Below the pieces are notes generated by a model. It was not told the origin of the DNA. It made no database searches and saw nothing but the letters and a program-made list of their open reading frames with translations. From Deltaproteobacteria bacterium (GTDB lineage: Bacteria > Bdellovibrionota > Bdellovibrionia > Bdellovibrionales > Bdellovibrionaceae), in assembly GCA_017302835.1 (NCBI GenBank), contig JAFLCC010000011.1, positions 28,907 to 92,906 of the forward strand: DNA of 64,000 nt. Reading direction: 5' to 3'. The first letter of the stretch is position 1, and the number at the start of each line of letters is the position of its first letter. A program made the translations under genes and the position numbers. This document shows positions 46,346-55,358 of this stretch, piece by piece.

Positions 46346-48517
46346 TTAATTCCTTCCTTGGGTGGCTCCGACGTGGGTGAAGCCCGCTTGGGTGAAGCCG
46401 ATTAAATGAAATTCAAGTTGATTCTTCTGACAAAATGACTCCAAAGCTTTTTCAAATTCCATTTTTCGATTTTTTTCTACCGCAAAAACAAATTCATAAA
46501 GTCTTTCCTCAAGAAGAAATCCCCCATTTTCTGGATGGTTAAAGGATTTATGGAATCCTTTAAATGAATACTTGCCTTGGGACATTTTCTTTAATGTCAT
46601 CGCTAAGCCGCCAGACCCAACAACCCTTGCGGCATCAGGTTTTTCCTTAGCTGAAAAATTCCTTAGTTCTTTCACTACTTGAACCCAATAATCTGAATTT
46701 AAATCCCCTGAAAATTGCGGCTGAATTTTCAAAACCTCTGCCGTTTTTGCCAGAGCTGCAACCCTTTGATTTGGTAAGAGCGAGCTGACAAGATAAACTT
46801 CTAAGCTATCTGATTTAAAATGACATTCAGGAATAGGAACTTCATTTTCCTTAATTCCAACCAACCCTACAGCTGGGGTTGGAGTGATGTTTGTGTTTTG
46901 CGTTTCATTATAAAAACTTACATTTCCAGAAATGACAGGCGCATCTAACTTTATTGCCAACTCCGCGTAGGTGTCTACCGTACAAACAAAATCTGACATG
47001 ACGTCTATCTTTTCTGGATTACCAAAATTTAAACAATCGGTAACGGCCAAACATTTGATTCCTTTGATGGCCATTTGTAAAGCCGGATACAAGATGGCAT
47101 CTTTGGCCCCAATCTCAGTATCTAAACGCATCCACGCTGGTCGACAACCCAAAGTGATAGCTAGATCTCGATTTGAGGGAAGTCGTAAGAGAGCTAGACT
47201 ATCTCTGGAATCTTTGATCGTTCGCGCCCCCACTCGTTGATCGTATTGTTCGTAAATCCATTCCTTCGAAGAAAAAGAAGCATTATGTAACATTTTTTCA
47301 AAGCTAGAATTAAAATCTAACTTTTGGGAGGCGGAATGAAGCTCAGAATCTGAGACCTGATTTTTTCTAGCAACTTTGCCAAAGGGTCTCTCATAGCGAG
47401 GGGCTGAGTCGGTGATCAACGCCGGGTCTATTTCTGTTAACAAATCACCCTTCCAATATAATTTCATTTTTTGCTGATTATTGATAATCCCGACGGGTGA
47501 AGCCTCTAGACCCCACTTCTCAAAGGCCTTTTTAACTTTTTCTAAATTTTCTGGTTTACAAACGAGCAACATCCTTTCTTGACTCTCTGAGAGCAAGATT
47601 TCTTCAGGAGTTAAGGTGGAGTCACGAAGGGGGACCTGATCCAAATGCAAATCAAAACCGACTTTACCCTTGGCTGCCATTTCAAAACTACTGGAGGTCA
47701 AACCAGCAGCCCCCATGTCTTGCATGGCTACCACTATTTTTTGATCCAGAACTTCTAAACAAGACTCTATAAGAAGTTTTTCATAAAAGGGATCCCCAAT
47801 TTGAATATTTGGTTTTTTGGCATCGTTATTCATATCAAAGGATTCACTGGCCATGGCCGCTCCATGAACCCCATCTTTCCCAGTTTTAGCTCCAACATAA
47901 ACAACAAGATTTCCAACCCCTTCGGCTTTGGAACTTGCCAATGGCATCCCTTCGGTAACAAGACCCACCGCCATGGCATTGACTAAAATATTGTTATTAT
48001 AGGAGCTATCATATTCTGTAAATCCCGTAACCGTTGGGACTCCGACACAATTCCCATAGCCGCTGATACCATGAACCACTTCTTTTTCCAGATACTTCAT
48101 TCTTCCGGCTTCGGGTTCGGTGCTGCCAAAGCAAAGATAATCTGCCAAGGCAATAGGTCTTGCTCCCATGGTAAAGATATCTCTCAAGATGCCACCCACC
48201 CCTGTGGCCGCACCTTGATAAGGTTCGATAAAACTGGGATGATTGTGACTTTCCATTTTGAAAATGATTTTTTCACCATACCCCAAATCCACCAATCCTG
48301 CATTTTCATCGGAATCGTCCCGGGTCTGTGCATTCCTGTAGGAAAACTTACGTAAATGAACCTTAGAACTTTTGTAGGAACAATGCTCACTCCACAATGC
48401 CGAGAACAAGGGCCACTCGATGGGCTTTGGTTCACGACCTAAAAGTTGAAGGATTCTTTGATATTCATCCTGAGAAATTCGATAGTGTTTGAGTTTGGCA
48501 GCTAATTCTAATTTCAT
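46346..48517 (-). CDS. purL: Phosphoribosylformylglycinamidine synthase, large subunit
   Basis: This 723-residue protein is the small form of PurL, which needs PurS and PurQ (both encoded just upstream). It uses ATP and ammonia from PurQ to make FGAM. Markers: SALWSEHCSYKSSK, FKMESHNHPSFIEPYQGAATGVGG, QDMGAAGLTSSSFEMA. The PurM-like repeated fold is complete. The 121-bp inverted-repeat element lies between purQ and this gene. Confidence 0.96.
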   Translation of the reverse strand: MKLELAAKLKHYRISQDEYQRILQLLGREPKPIEWPLFSALWSEHCSYKSSKVHLRKFSYRNAQTRDDSDENAGLVDLGYGEKIIFKMESHNHPSFIEPYQGAATGVGGILRDIFTMGARPIALADYLCFGSTEPEAGRMKYLEKEVVHGISGYGNCVGVPTVTGFTEYDSSYNNNILVNAMAVGLVTEGMPLASSKAEGVGNLVVYVGAKTGKDGVHGAAMASESFDMNNDAKKPNIQIGDPFYEKLLIESCLEVLDQKIVVAMQDMGAAGLTSSSFEMAAKGKVGFDLHLDQVPLRDSTLTPEEILLSESQERMLLVCKPENLEKVKKAFEKWGLEASPVGIINNQQKMKLYWKGDLLTEIDPALITDSAPRYERPFGKVARKNQVSDSELHSASQKLDFNSSFEKMLHNASFSSKEWIYEQYDQRVGARTIKDSRDSLALLRLPSNRDLAITLGCRPAWMRLDTEIGAKDAILYPALQMAIKGIKCLAVTDCLNFGNPEKIDVMSDFVCTVDTYAELAIKLDAPVISGNVSFYNETQNTNITPTPAVGLVGIKENEVPIPECHFKSDSLEVYLVSSLLPNQRVAALAKTAEVLKIQPQFSGDLNSDYWVQVVKELRNFSAKEKPDAARVVGSGGLAMTLKKMSQGKYSFKGFHKSFNHPENGGFLLEERLYEFVFAVEKNRKMEFEKALESFCQKNQLEFHLIGFTQAGFTHVGATQGRN

Positions 48518-48552
48518 AAACTTCCTTGGTCCTTGTTTGAATTTAGTACTAA

Positions 48553-48673
48553 GAGCGAATTTATAAAGCCTTAAATCAAGGCCGCAGGAGGGAGGCGACT
48601 GAGGCTTGGCACAGCCAAGTCGCAGGGAGTCCGACCGACGAGAACGAAGATTTAAGGCTTTTTAAATTCGCTC
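48553..48673. repeat. 121-bp inverted-repeat element between purQ and purL
   Basis: Two 25-bp arms (48553-48577 and 48649-48673) are reverse complements with one mismatch. The 71-bp centre is much richer in G and C than the surroundings. It holds its own hairpin (CTTGGC-ACA-GCCAAG), with GCGACT/AGTCGC able to close an outer stem. There is no ORF and no T-tract. It ends 2 bp before the purQ stop. This looks like a miniature mobile or REP/BIME-like element, or a structured RNA inside the pur transcript that could tune purL expression or mRNA stability. Confidence 0.75.
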
Positions 48674-48675
48674 TC

Positions 48676-49311
48676 CTATAAAAAGTTAAAACCATCTTGT
48701 CCCCCCATCCAATCCCAGAGAGCTCGTTCCGGGTGAGGCATTAGGGCACAAATATTTTTTTCTAAGTTCATAATGCCAGCAATTCTTTCAGTTGAGCCGT
48801 TAATATCCTCTTTGTAACGCAACCAAATTTGATTCTGATCTTGGATTTTTTTTAACTCTTCCCTAGAAATGTAGAATCGACCTTCTCCGTGGGCAATAGG
48901 AAGCCTTATATCTTTTTTACTAGATTTAGGGTTAAAATAAGGGTTCTGATTTTCTTCTTGAAGATCTACCCATTTATCAATAAATTTTAAATTTTGATTT
49001 CTTAGTAAAACTCCAGGTAGCAATCCAGTCTCGCAAAGAATTTGAAAACCATTACAGATCCCAAGGATGGGTCGTCCTTTTTTAGCAAATTCAAATACGG
49101 ACTTCATCACCTCTGATTTAGCAGCTAAAGCTCCACATCTTAAATAATCTCCATAGCTAAATCCCCCAGGAACAATAACACGGTCCACACTTTGAGGGTC
49201 AAATTGATCTTGATGCCAAAGCCAAACAGGTGTCATGGATTTAGCCTTTACCATTTCGACAATGTCATAGTCACAGTTGGTTCCTGGAAATCTTAAAATT
49301 CCAATCTTCAT
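48676..49311 (-). CDS. purQ: FGAM synthase glutaminase subunit
   Basis: This 211-residue class I glutamine amidotransferase supplies ammonia to PurL. Nucleophile Cys is in ILGICNGFQIL, with PGGFSYGDYLRCGALA upstream and the His-x-Glu pair in CALMPHPERALWDW. The start overlaps the purS stop by 4 bp. Confidence 0.96.
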   Translation of the reverse strand: MKIGILRFPGTNCDYDIVEMVKAKSMTPVWLWHQDQFDPQSVDRVIVPGGFSYGDYLRCGALAAKSEVMKSVFEFAKKGRPILGICNGFQILCETGLLPGVLLRNQNLKFIDKWVDLQEENQNPYFNPKSSKKDIRLPIAHGEGRFYISREELKKIQDQNQIWLRYKEDINGSTERIAGIMNLEKNICALMPHPERALWDWMGGQDGFNFL

Positions 49312-49544
49312 AAAACCTCTAGTTCATAGGCTTCGATAAGGGGATTGATCAGTAAAAATTCAGTCATTTTTTTTGCATTCAAAAGAGCTTCTTCTTTATT
49401 ACTGACAGGCAAGTCCAACACCACATATTTACCAACCCGACAGGAATTTAAATGGTACTGGTGACTTTTGAGATTATCTTCAACAGCTCGCCCTTGTGAG
49501 TCTAGCAATACATCTCGTGGTAAAATTTTAACTGCGACTTTCAT
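49308..49544 (-). CDS. purS: FGAM synthase PurS subunit
   Basis: This 78-residue protein has the normal PurS size. The typical start is VAVKILPRDVLLDSQGRAVE, with the RVGKYVVLDLPV block later. It bridges PurQ and PurL for ammonia transfer. ATGA overlaps with both purC and purQ show tight coupling. Confidence 0.95.
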   Translation of the reverse strand: MKVAVKILPRDVLLDSQGRAVEDNLKSHQYHLNSCRVGKYVVLDLPVSNKEEALLNAKKMTEFLLINPLIEAYELEVL

Positions 49545-50287
49545 TTGCCTCTCCTATTTTGAGTTAATCTCGCCAATACGGATTCATAACTTTCCTTCAC
49601 CGAGCCAAGGTCCCTGCGAAATCTGTCTTTATCTAGTTTCTCATTGGTTTCCATATCCCACAATCGACAACAATCAGGAGTGATCTCATCAGCCAGCAAG
49701 ATCATAGAATTTGAATCCTTACCAAACTCTACTTTGAAATCGACCAATTTAATTTTAATTTCGGCAAACAACTCTGTCAGTTTTTTGTTTATCTTTAAAG
49801 CCAACTCTTTCATGACTTCTATATCTCGAACTGGAATTTGATGAATAATTCTCATTTGTTCTTCAGATACAAAAGGGTCGCCTAATTCGTCCTTCTTGAA
49901 ATAAAATTCAACCAGAGGTTCTGACAAGGGAGTTCCCTCATCGATTCCTAACTTTTTTGCCGTGGAACCAGCCAGGACATTTCGAACCACCACTTCGAAG
50001 GGAATGATAGTTACTTTTTTTACCAGCATCCCATTTTGATTTTCTTTTCGAAGGTAATGTGAAGGAATCGAAAATTTTTCTAAATACTCAAACAAGAGAG
50101 CTGCAATATCTCTATTAACAATTCCTTTGTTTTCGAAAGATCCCTTTTTTAAAGCATTAAAAGCTGTTAAAGAATCCTTAAACTCCAAAAAAAATTCCTG
50201 AGCCGCGGGAGTTTTAAAAATTCTCTTTGCTTTTCCTTCATAGAGCATTTCTTTGTATTCGTTATCACCTTTGTGGTTCAAGTTCAT
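49541..50287 (-). CDS. purC: SAICAR synthetase
   Basis: This 248-residue enzyme ligates aspartate to CAIR. Blocks: MLYEGKAKRIFKT, KKVTIIPFEVVVRNVLAGS, LVDFKVEFG and ILLADEITPDCCRLWD. The ATG at 50287 is preceded by AGAGGGAG. It follows purB by 1 bp. Confidence 0.96.
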   Translation of the reverse strand: MNLNHKGDNEYKEMLYEGKAKRIFKTPAAQEFFLEFKDSLTAFNALKKGSFENKGIVNRDIAALLFEYLEKFSIPSHYLRKENQNGMLVKKVTIIPFEVVVRNVLAGSTAKKLGIDEGTPLSEPLVEFYFKKDELGDPFVSEEQMRIIHQIPVRDIEVMKELALKINKKLTELFAEIKIKLVDFKVEFGKDSNSMILLADEITPDCCRLWDMETNEKLDKDRFRRDLGSVKESYESVLARLTQNRRGK

Positions 50288-50288
50288 T

Positions 50289-51596
50289 CTATCTCCCTCT
50301 TTTAAATAACTTCAGTCTGTTTTTTATTACTTTTTTAATTGCTTCCCTATGTTTTTTACCGCTGAAAATATCTTCTAGTTCTTTTTTGTTAAAATACTTA
50401 CTGATCTCTGAATCTTCTAAAAGTTTATGTTTAAGATGCTCACCAAAACCCATAGAATGACAAAGTCTTTGCACATGGCTGTAGGCCTCTTCGCGAGTTA
50501 GTCCCTTCTTTACCAAATGAAGAAGGACATGGGAACTATAAAGTTGCCCCTGGGACTGCTCCATATTTTCAATCATTCGTTTTTTATTTACCTGTAACCC
50601 CTCCAACAGCTGAGCCATCCGGTGAGTAGCATAATCAGCGACTATAAAGGCATCAGGAAAGACGACCCGCTCTGCCGAAGAATGGGAAATATCCCTTTCA
50701 TGCCATAGGGCTATATTTTCAAGACCAACAAGACCGTAAGATCGAAGCAGCCTTGCGATACCTGTAATATTTTCAGCGCTGATAGGGTTTTTTTTATGGG
50801 GCATCGCCGAAGAGCCTTTTTGCCCTTTAGTAAAACCTTCGACAACCTCACTGAGCTCACTCCGTTGCAAATGTCTCAACTCAACAGCTAACCTTTCAAG
50901 ACCTGCCCCATAAAGACCAAGGTGAATCAAGAGGTCGCCATGGCGATCCCTTGGAACCACCTGGGTGGCAATCACTTCAGGATTTAACTTGAGATTCTTA
51001 GCTACTTGTTTTTCAACAGCCATCTCTTGACTGGAATAAGTTCCCACAGCACCAGAAAGTTTACAGATTTTGACACCCTCAACAGCTCGCAAAAGACGAT
51101 CTTCATTTCTTTCGACTTCTGCCAAAAAGCCCATCATTTTCATGCCAAAGGTGGTTGGCTCGGCATACATTCCGTGGGTACGACCAGCACACAAAGTGTC
51201 TTCGTTTTGTAATATCAATTTCTTAAGAGCATTCTTCAGGCGTTGAATCGACTGAAGAAGAATCGCACCTGCTTCTTGAATTTGCAGACTAAAGGCCGTG
51301 TCTAAGACATCGCTGCTGGTCAGTCCATAGTGGATATATTTTCCTTCTTCCCCTACGTTTTCAGCTAAATTGGAAACAAAAGCAATCACATCGTGTTTCG
51401 TTACGGCTTCAATTTCGGTGATTCTTTTAACACTGAATTTAGCTTTTTTTTGGATGACTTTGTAGGCCTTCTTGGGAATCATTCCTAATTCACTCTGAAC
51501 CTTAGCTACGGCAAGTTCAACCTGCAGCATTTTTCCAAATCGATGATCTTGTTCCCAAATTAGCGCCATTTCTGGCCGTGAATATCTATCTATCAT
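50289..51596 (-). CDS. purB: Adenylosuccinate lyase
   Basis: This 435-residue member of the fumarase/ASL superfamily acts twice in purine synthesis (SAICAR and adenylosuccinate cleavage). The signature GSSAMPHKKNPISAEN with the catalytic Ser is at about 265. TKHDVIAFVSNL, HYGLTSSDVLDTA and GRTHGMYAEPTTFGMK are the other family blocks. The start overlaps the preceding unknown gene by 4 bp. Confidence 0.96.
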   Translation of the reverse strand: MIDRYSRPEMALIWEQDHRFGKMLQVELAVAKVQSELGMIPKKAYKVIQKKAKFSVKRITEIEAVTKHDVIAFVSNLAENVGEEGKYIHYGLTSSDVLDTAFSLQIQEAGAILLQSIQRLKNALKKLILQNEDTLCAGRTHGMYAEPTTFGMKMMGFLAEVERNEDRLLRAVEGVKICKLSGAVGTYSSQEMAVEKQVAKNLKLNPEVIATQVVPRDRHGDLLIHLGLYGAGLERLAVELRHLQRSELSEVVEGFTKGQKGSSAMPHKKNPISAENITGIARLLRSYGLVGLENIALWHERDISHSSAERVVFPDAFIVADYATHRMAQLLEGLQVNKKRMIENMEQSQGQLYSSHVLLHLVKKGLTREEAYSHVQRLCHSMGFGEHLKHKLLEDSEISKYFNKKELEDIFSGKKHREAIKKVIKNRLKLFKRGR

Positions 51597-52873
51597 TCTA
51601 ATTCCCTAACCTTTTCCATCCTTAACGCATTAATCAATCTTCCAATAATTTGAAGGTGATTCTGATAAAGGGTTTCTTTGTTTAAATTTTCTAAAGACTC
51701 GTAACTTGAGAAATAAACATTTTTAAATGGGTTCACTCTTCTTAGCGCCCTAGAACTCTTTGCAAACTGAACAAATCGACTTGGCCCCAACTGCTGAAAC
51801 GTGTAGTCATACTCCTGAGGGTAATGAGAAATAGAAACCTTAGTCCCATCAAATCGATGATTCCAAATTTGAATCATCTTTTCTCCATAGTAATTTAAAT
51901 AATCTTTATTAAATCTTTGTGAGTGGGGAATTTTAATCCACACGTCAATGAACTGATCCCTTGTTGTTCTCTGCACGATCATCAAATTTTCATGGGTCCA
52001 CGGTGCATACAGGTCACTGATCCAAACAGAGTGCAAGGGCAACAATTTAGTTTCTCTGTTTATTTCTACATCTAAAGTGTATCTGGACCAAACCCACTCG
52101 GGCTCTACCATTCCCTTTGGGTAAAGCCAATTTCCAACTTTTCTATTATAGAAATAGCTCTCTTCTGAAGACAGTCCCCATACCAAAGAATCAAATTTGA
52201 TGACACCTGAATACTCCCCTTTCAACTCAAAGCCTGAAACTTTTTTCGCTCCACTAAAAACAAGATCCACAATAGATGTTGAATGGCTTGACTTGATATT
52301 TTGATTTATTAACCACTGTTGGGAAAATTCCAAACTCCGACGTGACAAAGATCTTACCGAAAAGGAATTCATTAATGGCAAAGGATAAGTGGAAGACTGA
52401 AACTGATCGTAGGAAGAGTATTCTGTTTGCGAGAGCGTATGGGAAAAATATTCTAACCAATTCTCTCGAAAAGAAAATTTTTTAAAATCAGATGTCAAAC
52501 CCGTTTTGTAAAATTCCTCTGTAGATTTTGCCAAATTCTCTACAAAACCAGAATGAATCCCCAAGGATTTTAATTGATAGGGAATCAATGAGGACTTGAA
52601 TTCAATGGGTCCTTGAGGCAGCCAAATGGTCCATCCCCTACCTTGAAAGTCATACAGTTCTTCATAATTGTGCTTTTCAATAAAATGAGGATTTAATAAT
52701 TCAGAATTAAAAAAACCAAATGGACCTTCAATATCTTCCATAGGCCAGCGCCCCAGTTGGGGGTACAAATCAAGGTAAAGGACCCTCCATCCTTGGCGGG
52801 AAAGTTCACTCGCAAGCCACGATAAATTATAGTAGGAACCAACGACAGCAATATCAAATTGATTTACCCCCAC
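51593..52873 (-). CDS. Rossmann-like (FAD/NAD-binding-like) protein in the pur operon, unknown
   Basis: This 426-residue protein begins with a Rossmann-like beta-alpha-beta (FDIAVVGSYYNLSWLASEL, then GWRVLYLDLYPQLGRWP), like the ADP-binding end of amine-oxidase/phytoene-desaturase flavoproteins. The Gly-x-Gly-x-x-Gly motif is replaced by GSYYNL, so cofactor binding is doubtful. Later parts are rich in Trp and Tyr with no motif known to me. The GTG start overlaps the purN stop and its end overlaps purB, so it is a true member of the purine operon. No known purine step matches it. Confidence 0.75.
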   Translation of the reverse strand: MGVNQFDIAVVGSYYNLSWLASELSRQGWRVLYLDLYPQLGRWPMEDIEGPFGFFNSELLNPHFIEKHNYEELYDFQGRGWTIWLPQGPIEFKSSLIPYQLKSLGIHSGFVENLAKSTEEFYKTGLTSDFKKFSFRENWLEYFSHTLSQTEYSSYDQFQSSTYPLPLMNSFSVRSLSRRSLEFSQQWLINQNIKSSHSTSIVDLVFSGAKKVSGFELKGEYSGVIKFDSLVWGLSSEESYFYNRKVGNWLYPKGMVEPEWVWSRYTLDVEINRETKLLPLHSVWISDLYAPWTHENLMIVQRTTRDQFIDVWIKIPHSQRFNKDYLNYYGEKMIQIWNHRFDGTKVSISHYPQEYDYTFQQLGPSRFVQFAKSSRALRRVNPFKNVYFSSYESLENLNKETLYQNHLQIIGRLINALRMEKVRELE

Positions 52874-53418
52874 ACGTCCGCCAACTTCCTTACCAAAAAA
52901 TGCTCACGACAGGAAATCCCCCAATGGGCTTGCCTTGAAGTCAATGATGAGAAGTTTTTTGGATACACTTTTGATTGAACCAAAAGGGGACCTTCGTCCA
53001 TTTCTGGAGTTACAAGGTGTAAAGAGACTCCCATTGCTGCCTTGTCTTTGAAAGAATTTTCAATTGAGTCCAATCCTGGGTACGCTGGTAACAAACTGGG
53101 ATGTAAATTAACAATTCGGCCTTGCCACTGATTTACAAACTCGGCTGGAATTATTTTCATAAATCCAAGCAAAATAATTTTTTGAATTTTCTTTTCTAAT
53201 AAATAACTATTTAATTCTGAAAAACTAAATGGAGAAAACGTGATTGTCGGGATTCCGCTTCTTTTAGCCTTCAGCAAACCAGGGGCTTTTTTTTTATTTG
53301 AACAAACAAGTCTTATGTTACAACCTTCTTTATCTAAAAGCGTCTGCAGATTACTTCCTCTTCCTGAAATAAGAACGGCGGTTCTTTCTAGCTTCTTCAT
53401 GGAAGGATTAGGAATCAT
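52864..53418 (-). CDS. purN: Phosphoribosylglycinamide formyltransferase
   Basis: This 184-residue enzyme transfers formyl from 10-formyl-THF to GAR. Blocks: VLISGRGSNLQTLLD, GFMKIIPAEFVNQW, and the catalytic region NLHPSLLPAYPGLDSIENS with HLVTPEMDEGPLLVQ (catalytic Asp). It is on the short side but complete. The start overlaps purM by 11 bp and has GAGGAA 8 nt upstream. Confidence 0.93.
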   Translation of the reverse strand: MIPNPSMKKLERTAVLISGRGSNLQTLLDKEGCNIRLVCSNKKKAPGLLKAKRSGIPTITFSPFSFSELNSYLLEKKIQKIILLGFMKIIPAEFVNQWQGRIVNLHPSLLPAYPGLDSIENSFKDKAAMGVSLHLVTPEMDEGPLLVQSKVYPKNFSSLTSRQAHWGISCREHFLVRKLADVWG

Positions 53419-54427
53419 GAAGCCATTCCTCGTTTTTTTGATCTAGAGATAAACTTTCTCGAAGGACGATTTCTCCGACGACAAAAGCACTTTCTCCTTC
53501 CTCTTTCAAAAATTTTAAGAGAGCCTCTTTGTCCTTTGCTCCAACAATTAAAACCATTCCTATACCGCAATTGAGAGTTTTTAACATTTCCACCCGAGAC
53601 AATCCGGTTCTTTTTTGAACTTCTAAAAAAATCTCAGGAAAATCCCAGGACCGTAGACGAGCTACTAAATGGGCAGGAATCACTCGGGGAATATTGTCCA
53701 TCCCTCCGCCAGTAATATGAGCTGAGGCTTTGATGTGGAATTTTGTTTTTATTTTTTTAAAAATCTGAACATACAATTTGGTGGGCACCAACAGTTGATC
53801 TTTAAACTTATCCATATCTTCAGCAAAAGTTTTTCTTAATAAAGAATACCCATTGGAATGAAATCCCGAACTTGGCAGTGCTATAAGAAGGTCTCCTTCA
53901 GAAACCCGATGGGCGCCGAAACGCTCTTCCTCATCAACGATCCCCACCGCGAAACCAGCGCAATCAAAATCGGGAGTTTTGTAGATGCCAGGCATCTCTG
54001 CCGTTTCCCCTCCAAGTAAAGCGAGATCACTTTCAATACAGGCTTTTTTGATACTTTTTAAAATAGACTTTGCTTGAACTAAATCTAATTTTCCAACGGC
54101 TAAGTAATCTAAAAATAACAGAGGGTCGCCCCCAGTGCACAGCAAATCATTCACACACATAGCCACTAAGTCCTGGCCAATCCCATCGTACATCTGATAA
54201 TCAGCAGCCAATTTAACCTTGGTCCCCACCCCATCGGTGCAAGTTACCAAGCAAGGTTTTTTATACCCTTGAGTATTTAATCTAAACAAAGAGGCAAAGC
54301 CCCCAATGCCTTCGACCACTTGTTCTTTGTGAGGTATTTCTTGATTTTCAGCATGTATCCAGTCAACAAACTCGTCGCCGACTTGCACATCCACACCAGA
54401 CTCTTTATATGAAATTTTTTTTGACAT
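53408..54427 (-). CDS. purM: Phosphoribosylformylglycinamidine cyclo-ligase (AIR synthetase)
   Basis: This 339-residue enzyme makes AIR from FGAM. Blocks: TCTDGVGTKVKLA, DLVAMCVNDLLCTGGDPLLFLDYLA, ALLGGETAEMPG and HITGGGMDNIPRV. It is the first gene of the pur run and lies 8-10 nt behind the predicted transcription start. Confidence 0.96.
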   Translation of the reverse strand: MSKKISYKESGVDVQVGDEFVDWIHAENQEIPHKEQVVEGIGGFASLFRLNTQGYKKPCLVTCTDGVGTKVKLAADYQMYDGIGQDLVAMCVNDLLCTGGDPLLFLDYLAVGKLDLVQAKSILKSIKKACIESDLALLGGETAEMPGIYKTPDFDCAGFAVGIVDEEERFGAHRVSEGDLLIALPSSGFHSNGYSLLRKTFAEDMDKFKDQLLVPTKLYVQIFKKIKTKFHIKASAHITGGGMDNIPRVIPAHLVARLRSWDFPEIFLEVQKRTGLSRVEMLKTLNCGIGMVLIVGAKDKEALLKFLKEEGESAFVVGEIVLRESLSLDQKNEEWLHDS

Positions 54428-54441
54428 AAAAACCTGCGGCC

Positions 54442-54470
54442 ATTAAAAGGAAATCAGGTAGTCTTGTCAA
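54442..54470 (-). promoter_or_regulatory. Sigma-70-type promoter of the purM operon
   Basis: On the minus strand TTGACA (54470-54465) is followed by a 17-nt spacer and TTTAAT (54447-54442). This is a near-consensus promoter. The expected start point is about 54435, only ~8 nt before the purM ATG, so the transcript would be almost leaderless with no room for a purine riboswitch. Confidence 0.7.
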
Positions 54471-54521
54471 ACAAATATCGAACTGTCTAAAAAAGAATCC
54501 TTGAATGGCTTACTAGGTCTG

Positions 54522-54563
54522 TCTCAAAATGATATTTGAGATTGCATAGAATTTAAATATAAA
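54522..54563 (+). promoter_or_regulatory. Promoter with overlapping dyad, upstream of the OMP gene
   Basis: TTGAGA (54536-54541), a 16-nt spacer and TATAAA (54558-54563) form a fair promoter. TCTCAAA (54522-54528) and TTTGAGA (54535-54541) make a dyad that covers the -35 box, so a repressor or activator may bind here. Confidence 0.5.
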
Positions 54564-54587
54564 ACATAATAAAAAGAGGGGGATTCA

Positions 54588-55328
54588 TTGAAAGCCAATT
54601 TTTTCGTTTTACTTTTGTTTGTTTTTAGTGTGTTTGCTCGTTTTGAAGCTAAGGCCCAATCTGAATCTGGTGACGCCTTTGATCCCTTCTCAGATTACTC
54701 GGAATTTGATCAAGATTCTGACGAAGAAGCGGATATTAATTTCTTTAAAAATGGCCGTTTTTTAACTGTAGGAATTGCCGCTGGCCCCAGACAGTTTACC
54801 GATAACCTCGCTTCTCTTTATGGCTCAGGCCTAAACTATGGCATTCAATTATCTTATTTTTTTGATTTAAAAATGGCTTTAGGAATTGGCCTCATGACCG
54901 GTGATCACTCGGTGAGCTTTTCCACAATCAGCGGCAACAATACGATCGATTATTCAGGATCTGTTTCCTTTACTTCCATTAGTTTTAATTTAAAATATTT
55001 TTTAAATACACAAAATGTGACTCGCGGCCTTGCCGACATCAACCCTTATATTCTGGGCGGATTTTCCCAATGGTATCGAACCTATTCCATTAGTGAATTT
55101 AACACTCAATCAAGAGAGAACGTCATGGGTGCTGATATCGGAGTCGGCGTCGAAATCCCCTTAATGAGAAGAAAAGCCTATTTAGGTATTCAAGGTGCTT
55201 ATCACTATATTAATTTTGCAGATGAAAATAAGGATTTCCTATTTAATGGGACAACCAATGAAAAACTGAATAAACGATTTAATGGAGATCTTACCGATTT
55301 TCTTCTCATCATTGGTATGAATTATTAA
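54588..55328 (+). CDS. Outer-membrane beta-barrel-like protein
   Basis: This 246-residue protein has a signal peptide (FFVLLLFVFSVFARFEAKAQ), then an acidic stretch (DPFSDYSEFDQDSDEEAD), then alternating strands (FLTVGIAAGPRQF, YGIQLSYFFDLKMALGIG, VGVEIPLMRRKAYLGIQGAYHYI, DFLLIIGMNY). It resembles OmpW/OmpA-like 8-strand barrels. The TTG start has GAGGGGG upstream. Its last 85 bp are duplicated about 1 kb downstream, beyond the toxin-antitoxin genes. Confidence 0.72.
   Translation: MKANFFVLLLFVFSVFARFEAKAQSESGDAFDPFSDYSEFDQDSDEEADINFFKNGRFLTVGIAAGPRQFTDNLASLYGSGLNYGIQLSYFFDLKMALGIGLMTGDHSVSFSTISGNNTIDYSGSVSFTSISFNLKYFLNTQNVTRGLADINPYILGGFSQWYRTYSISEFNTQSRENVMGADIGVGVEIPLMRRKAYLGIQGAYHYINFADENKDFLFNGTTNEKLNKRFNGDLTDFLLIIGMNY
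55242..55326. repeat. Direct repeat, copy 1 (3' end of the OMP gene)
   Basis: These 85 bp, the coding end of the barrel protein, match 56260-56354 base for base, except for a 10-bp tandem duplication (GGAGATCTTA) in the second copy. The two copies flank the HEPN-MNT pair. Confidence 0.9.
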
Positions 55329-55343
55329 TTTTGTTTTTATATA

Positions 55344-55358
55344 GGGTATTTATTACCC
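55344..55358 (+). terminator. Weak hairpin after the OMP gene
   Basis: GGGTA and TACCC flank a 5-nt loop. There is only a short following T/A run (TTATT), so it is at best a weak terminator. Confidence 0.3.
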
